This document shows positions 12,184-14,311 of a stretch of DNA of 14,311 nucleotides, piece after piece. Within the stretch, counting starts at the first letter, position 1. Each line of letters starts with the position of its first letter. The translations under genes and the position numbers were made by a program. The notes beneath the pieces are model-generated. The model searched no databases. It was not told the DNA's origin and saw only the letters and a list, made by a program, of their open reading frames with translations. Source of the stretch: an uncultured Bacilli bacterium (lineage in GTDB: Bacteria; Bacillota_I; Bacilli_A; RF39; UBA660); NCBI GenBank assembly GCA_910586865.1, contig CAJUIY010000044.1, positions 1-14,311 of the forward strand, given 5' to 3'.

Positions 12184-13809
12184 GTGTTTGATGATAGCAG
12201 TAAAAAAATTATAGTAGCACTCTACAAAAGGGTATCTACCGATGAACAAGTTGCTAATGGTCATAGCCTTGATGAACAGGAAAGAATAATGAGAAATTAT
12301 TGTGAAACTTTTGGATATACTGTATACAAAGTGTATTCTGATGAGGGCTTTAGTGGTAGTGAAACTTCTAAAAGACAGGCATTTAATCAAATGATGGAAG
12401 ACATGAAGAAAAAAAAGTTTAATAAAATTATAGCACTTAAACTTGATAGAATGACTAGAGATTTATGTGATTTTGTTCAATTTGTTAAAGATACTGACAA
12501 ATATAATTGTGGTTTTGAATTCGTTTTAGAAAAATTTGATACTACGACTCCTACAGGAAGAATGATAATGTATATATTAGGTGTTTTTGCCCAGTTTGAA
12601 AGAGATATAATAAGACAACGTACTAAAATTGGAATTGAAGGTGCTATAGACAAAGGACATTATGGTGGACCAATTCCTTTTGGATATAAGAAAGATAAAG
12701 ATAGTAAACTTTATTTAATAGATGAAGAAACTGCACCTATTGTAAAAGAAATATTTGATTTATGTTTAAAAGGAAAAACATATCAGCAAATAGCCAATAT
12801 AATGGAAGAAAAATATAGTTTTGTTACATATACTAGAAGAGATAAACATACCGGAGAAGTAACAAAGAAACGGAAAAGTTGGCGTGATTGTACTATTGGT
12901 ACGATATTAAATAATAAGGTTTATTATGGTGTATATGAATCACAGAAGAAAAATAAAGAGGTAAATGGGAAAGAAAAGACAGGGCATATACCACCTATTA
13001 TTAGTAAGGAAATATTTGAAGATTGTCAGGTAAATATTGAAAGAAATAGTAGAAACTATTATCGTAATAAAAAATATTTATTTATGCAAAAGTTAGTGTG
13101 TCCAAAATGTGGTAGAATTATGGCATGTAATGGTACTAAAAAACCTAATGGCAAAGAGTATCTATACTATAAGTGTAAAGATTGTAAGACACGTTTTAGG
13201 GAAGATTTAATTGAAGAAACGCTTATAAAAAAATTGTCTGGACTATTGCAGTTTTATTTAATAACCCATGATAACTTAATTCCAATTGATGACGATATGT
13301 TAGAAAAATTAAAGAATGGAAAAACTGATAATACAATTAGATATGCTTTTGATACTTTAACAATAGACCAAAAGATTGATAATTATAATTTTTTAGATGG
13401 TATATGGAAAGCGATAAGTTATGAAGAAAAATGTGACTTTATTTATGAGTTTATTGATACAATAAAACTCAAGCAACGTACAATTAGGGGTGAAAAAACT
13501 ATTGAGTTACTACAAATAAACGCAAGACCTCGCTATTTAAAACAAATTACAGATTTATTTAAGCAAAATATGTTAGATAGACCTTTATGTGATGGTAGAA
13601 TTAATCTAACGACTTATAAAAGTCGTGCAAAGGCAGAGCAATATATTGAAGTGCTACGTGATAAATACAATATTGAGGTTATTGATGGTTACAATCAAAG
13701 AGAATACTTAACTCCTGATGTACTTAAAGATGTCTTTAAAATAATCAAGATTGAAAGTAATAATTTTGCTGAAAAAAATGGTCTTTTGTATTTGAGAGTC
13801 ATAACTTAG
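12184..13809 (+). CDS. Large serine recombinase (site-specific integrase)
   Basis: 541 residues from GTG 12184, with GAGGTG about eight bases upstream. Domains: catalytic 8-150 with YKRVSTDEQ (nucleophile Ser18), YSDEGFSGSETSKRQAF (51-67), ALKLDRMTRD (84-93) and FERDIIRQRTKIG (138-150); recombinase DNA-binding domain about 160-290, starting GGPIPFGYKKD and including IGTILNNKVYYGVY; then a zinc ribbon with C306, C309, C331 and C334. The C-terminal 190 residues are less conserved. This layout is that of phage and transposon integrases that recombine attP with attB. As the last and only complete large recombinase of the tandem set, it is the best candidate for moving the element. Its att sites cannot be identified from one window. 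Confidence 0.92.
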   Translation: MFDDSSKKIIVALYKRVSTDEQVANGHSLDEQERIMRNYCETFGYTVYKVYSDEGFSGSETSKRQAFNQMMEDMKKKKFNKIIALKLDRMTRDLCDFVQFVKDTDKYNCGFEFVLEKFDTTTPTGRMIMYILGVFAQFERDIIRQRTKIGIEGAIDKGHYGGPIPFGYKKDKDSKLYLIDEETAPIVKEIFDLCLKGKTYQQIANIMEEKYSFVTYTRRDKHTGEVTKKRKSWRDCTIGTILNNKVYYGVYESQKKNKEVNGKEKTGHIPPIISKEIFEDCQVNIERNSRNYYRNKKYLFMQKLVCPKCGRIMACNGTKKPNGKEYLYYKCKDCKTRFREDLIEETLIKKLSGLLQFYLITHDNLIPIDDDMLEKLKNGKTDNTIRYAFDTLTIDQKIDNYNFLDGIWKAISYEEKCDFIYEFIDTIKLKQRTIRGEKTIELLQINARPRYLKQITDLFKQNMLDRPLCDGRINLTTYKSRAKAEQYIEVLRDKYNIEVIDGYNQREYLTPDVLKDVFKIIKIESNNFAEKNGLLYLRVIT

Positions 13810-13811
13810 AA

Positions 13812-13836
13812 AATTGACTTAAAATTAATTGACTTA
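13812..13836 (+). repeat. Two direct copies of AATTGACTTA
   Basis: Exact 10-base copies at 13812-13821 and 13827-13836, 15 bases apart, start two bases after the integrase stop. They include TTGACT, a -35-like hexamer. They could be part of an attachment site or a tandem regulator site; the evidence is positional only. Confidence 0.45.
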
Positions 13837-13858
13837 TTTAACAGGAAAATGATAGAAT
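13829..13858 (+). promoter_or_regulatory. Candidate promoter TTGACT-18-TAGAAT
   Basis: TTGACT (13829-13834), an 18-base spacer and TAGAAT (13853-13858). It points into a short segment that ends in an intrinsic terminator at 13982-14007. Confidence 0.5.
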
Positions 13859-13865
13859 ATACTTG

Positions 13866-14007
13866 TTGAATTTCAAAAGGAATTTTACAGGAAGTTCTAA
13901 AGAAAATTTGCAGAAGAAAGGAATAAAGCAAAGACGCTTAAAAGTTGGAAACGGGCTTTATATTCGGACCATTTTATTATCAAAACGTTAAAAACTAACG
14001 TTTTTTT
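13866..14007 (+). ncRNA. Candidate small transcript (sRNA or 42-residue basic peptide)
   Basis: Between the promoter at 13829 and the terminator at 13982 lies about 140 bases without a normal gene. One frame, TTG 13863 to TAA 13989-13991, would give a 42-residue, very basic peptide containing GIKQRRLKVGNGLYIRTILL. It lacks a good ribosome site, starts at or before the predicted transcript start, and its stop lies inside the terminator stem. I do not recognise the RNA as a known structural class. Either a small RNA, a small basic protein or the 3' scar of a lost gene would fit. Confidence 0.35.
13982..14007 (+). terminator. Intrinsic terminator near the right end
   Basis: AAAACGTTA (13982-13990) and TAACGTTTT (13996-14004) form a perfect 9-bp stem with a 5-base loop, followed by T to 14007. 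Confidence 0.85.
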
Positions 14008-14106
14008 GTTTATAAGGAAAGTGCGTTCGAAATTATATAAAATAAAAAAAGACATGTAAAAAATCAGATTATTACAAAAAGATTAAAATAGAATACCTTT
14101 AATTTT

Positions 14107-14253
14107 TTAAGTAATAGGTAATATCGTACCATTACAATAAGGACATTTCATTTTAGGCATGCTAACTTTCTTTTTCCTAAATTTTATAAATCTCATCTGT
14201 TCACTAACAACAAAACCAGGAACAGGATTTAACTTATGGCATTTTTTATTTAA
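14107..14253 (-). pseudogene. Remnant of a minus-strand zinc-finger protein
   Basis: The minus-strand frame from 14253 down to the stop at 14107-14109 reads KKCHKLNPVPGFVV, then MRFIKFRKKKVSMPKMK and CPYCNGTILPIT. A further cysteine-containing piece (HCANNDFIIK) lies just upstream in another frame. The composition and the Cys/His spacing look like coding sequence for a small zinc-binding domain. No ATG with a ribosome site opens the frame; the internal ATG (opposite 14196) would give only 29 residues. Most likely a decayed gene end. The rest of 14008-14311 shows only A/T-rich sequence with no gene that I can support. Confidence 0.35.
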
Positions 14254-14311
14254 TTATAAAATCATTATTTGCACAGTGCACCTGATTGATATATAATAAT
14301 TATATAATTGA

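Noticed and set aside
12010..12390. Minus-strand open frame of 126 codons
   Set aside because: It is antisense to two serine recombinases whose motifs are clear; the Ser/Phe-rich translation is typical of an antisense shadow.
1..14311. tRNA, rRNA or CRISPR arrays
   Set aside because: No cloverleaf with a GTTCRAnnC T-loop, no rRNA-like stretch and no regularly spaced direct repeats of 24-40 bases were seen.
1..14311. Mollicutes-type genetic code with TGA as tryptophan
   Set aside because: Genes encode tryptophan with TGG, and TGA closes the small recombinase at 11686-11688 exactly where the family ends.

Overview
The window is very AT-rich DNA with long A/T runs, short intergenic gaps, AAGGAGG-type ribosome binding sites, ATG/GTG starts and standard-code TGA stops. 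Together with PolC-derived sequences and an RsgI-type domain, this points to a low-GC Firmicutes-type host (Bacilli, or gut Mollicutes-relatives that still use TGA as stop). The species cannot be named from the sequence. The content is accessory: it looks like an integrated or conjugative mobile element.

Layout. 1-600 is the 3' end of a gene with a low-complexity N/T/P-rich linker. 648-4847 is a run of plus-strand genes that look like detached parts of the Gram-positive replisome: a stand-alone PolC OB domain (648-1058), a shrunken PolC polymerase core without PHP and exonuclease domains and with an altered catalytic site (1074-2129), a DnaB RecA-like domain (2147-2782), a broken DnaG zinc-finger module (3008-3241), and a second, longer copy (3412-4847). 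That second copy joins a DnaB RecA-like domain, a DnaA domain IV-like segment and, after a -1 frame change on a run of seven A, an intact DnaG CHC2 zinc finger. A fourth RecA/DnaB-like piece without a P-loop lies at 8192-8587.

Between these lie a gene with an internal repeat and a PHFH domain (4851-5894), a membrane protein joining an ASCH-like domain, one membrane helix and an RsgI-like extracytoplasmic domain (5929-7230), an unknown gene (7363-7803) and a DUF2958 homologue (7793-8116). Three intrinsic terminators separate the units at 7261-7292, 8125-8156 and 8587-8608.

8607-10860 is a phage-like control region: a leftward Cro/C1-type HTH repressor, a divergent intergenic region with a near-consensus promoter (TTGACA-17-TAATAT) flanked by repeated GAACGT/TTGTGA elements, and a rightward three-gene operon of uncharacterised proteins. 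10861-11061 is non-coding and rich in palindromes. Three serine recombinases follow in tandem (11062-13809): a small resolvase/invertase, a truncated catalytic-domain protein without the nucleophilic serine, and a full large serine recombinase. The right end holds a promoter-to-terminator cassette (13829-14007) and a decayed zinc-finger remnant on the minus strand.

Inference: the recombinases and repressor provide mobility and control. The left half may encode a minimal replication-initiation, replisome-recruiting or replisome-interfering apparatus built from DnaA, DnaB, DnaG and PolC modules. All homology calls come from reading motifs and remembered family sequences; no database search was run.
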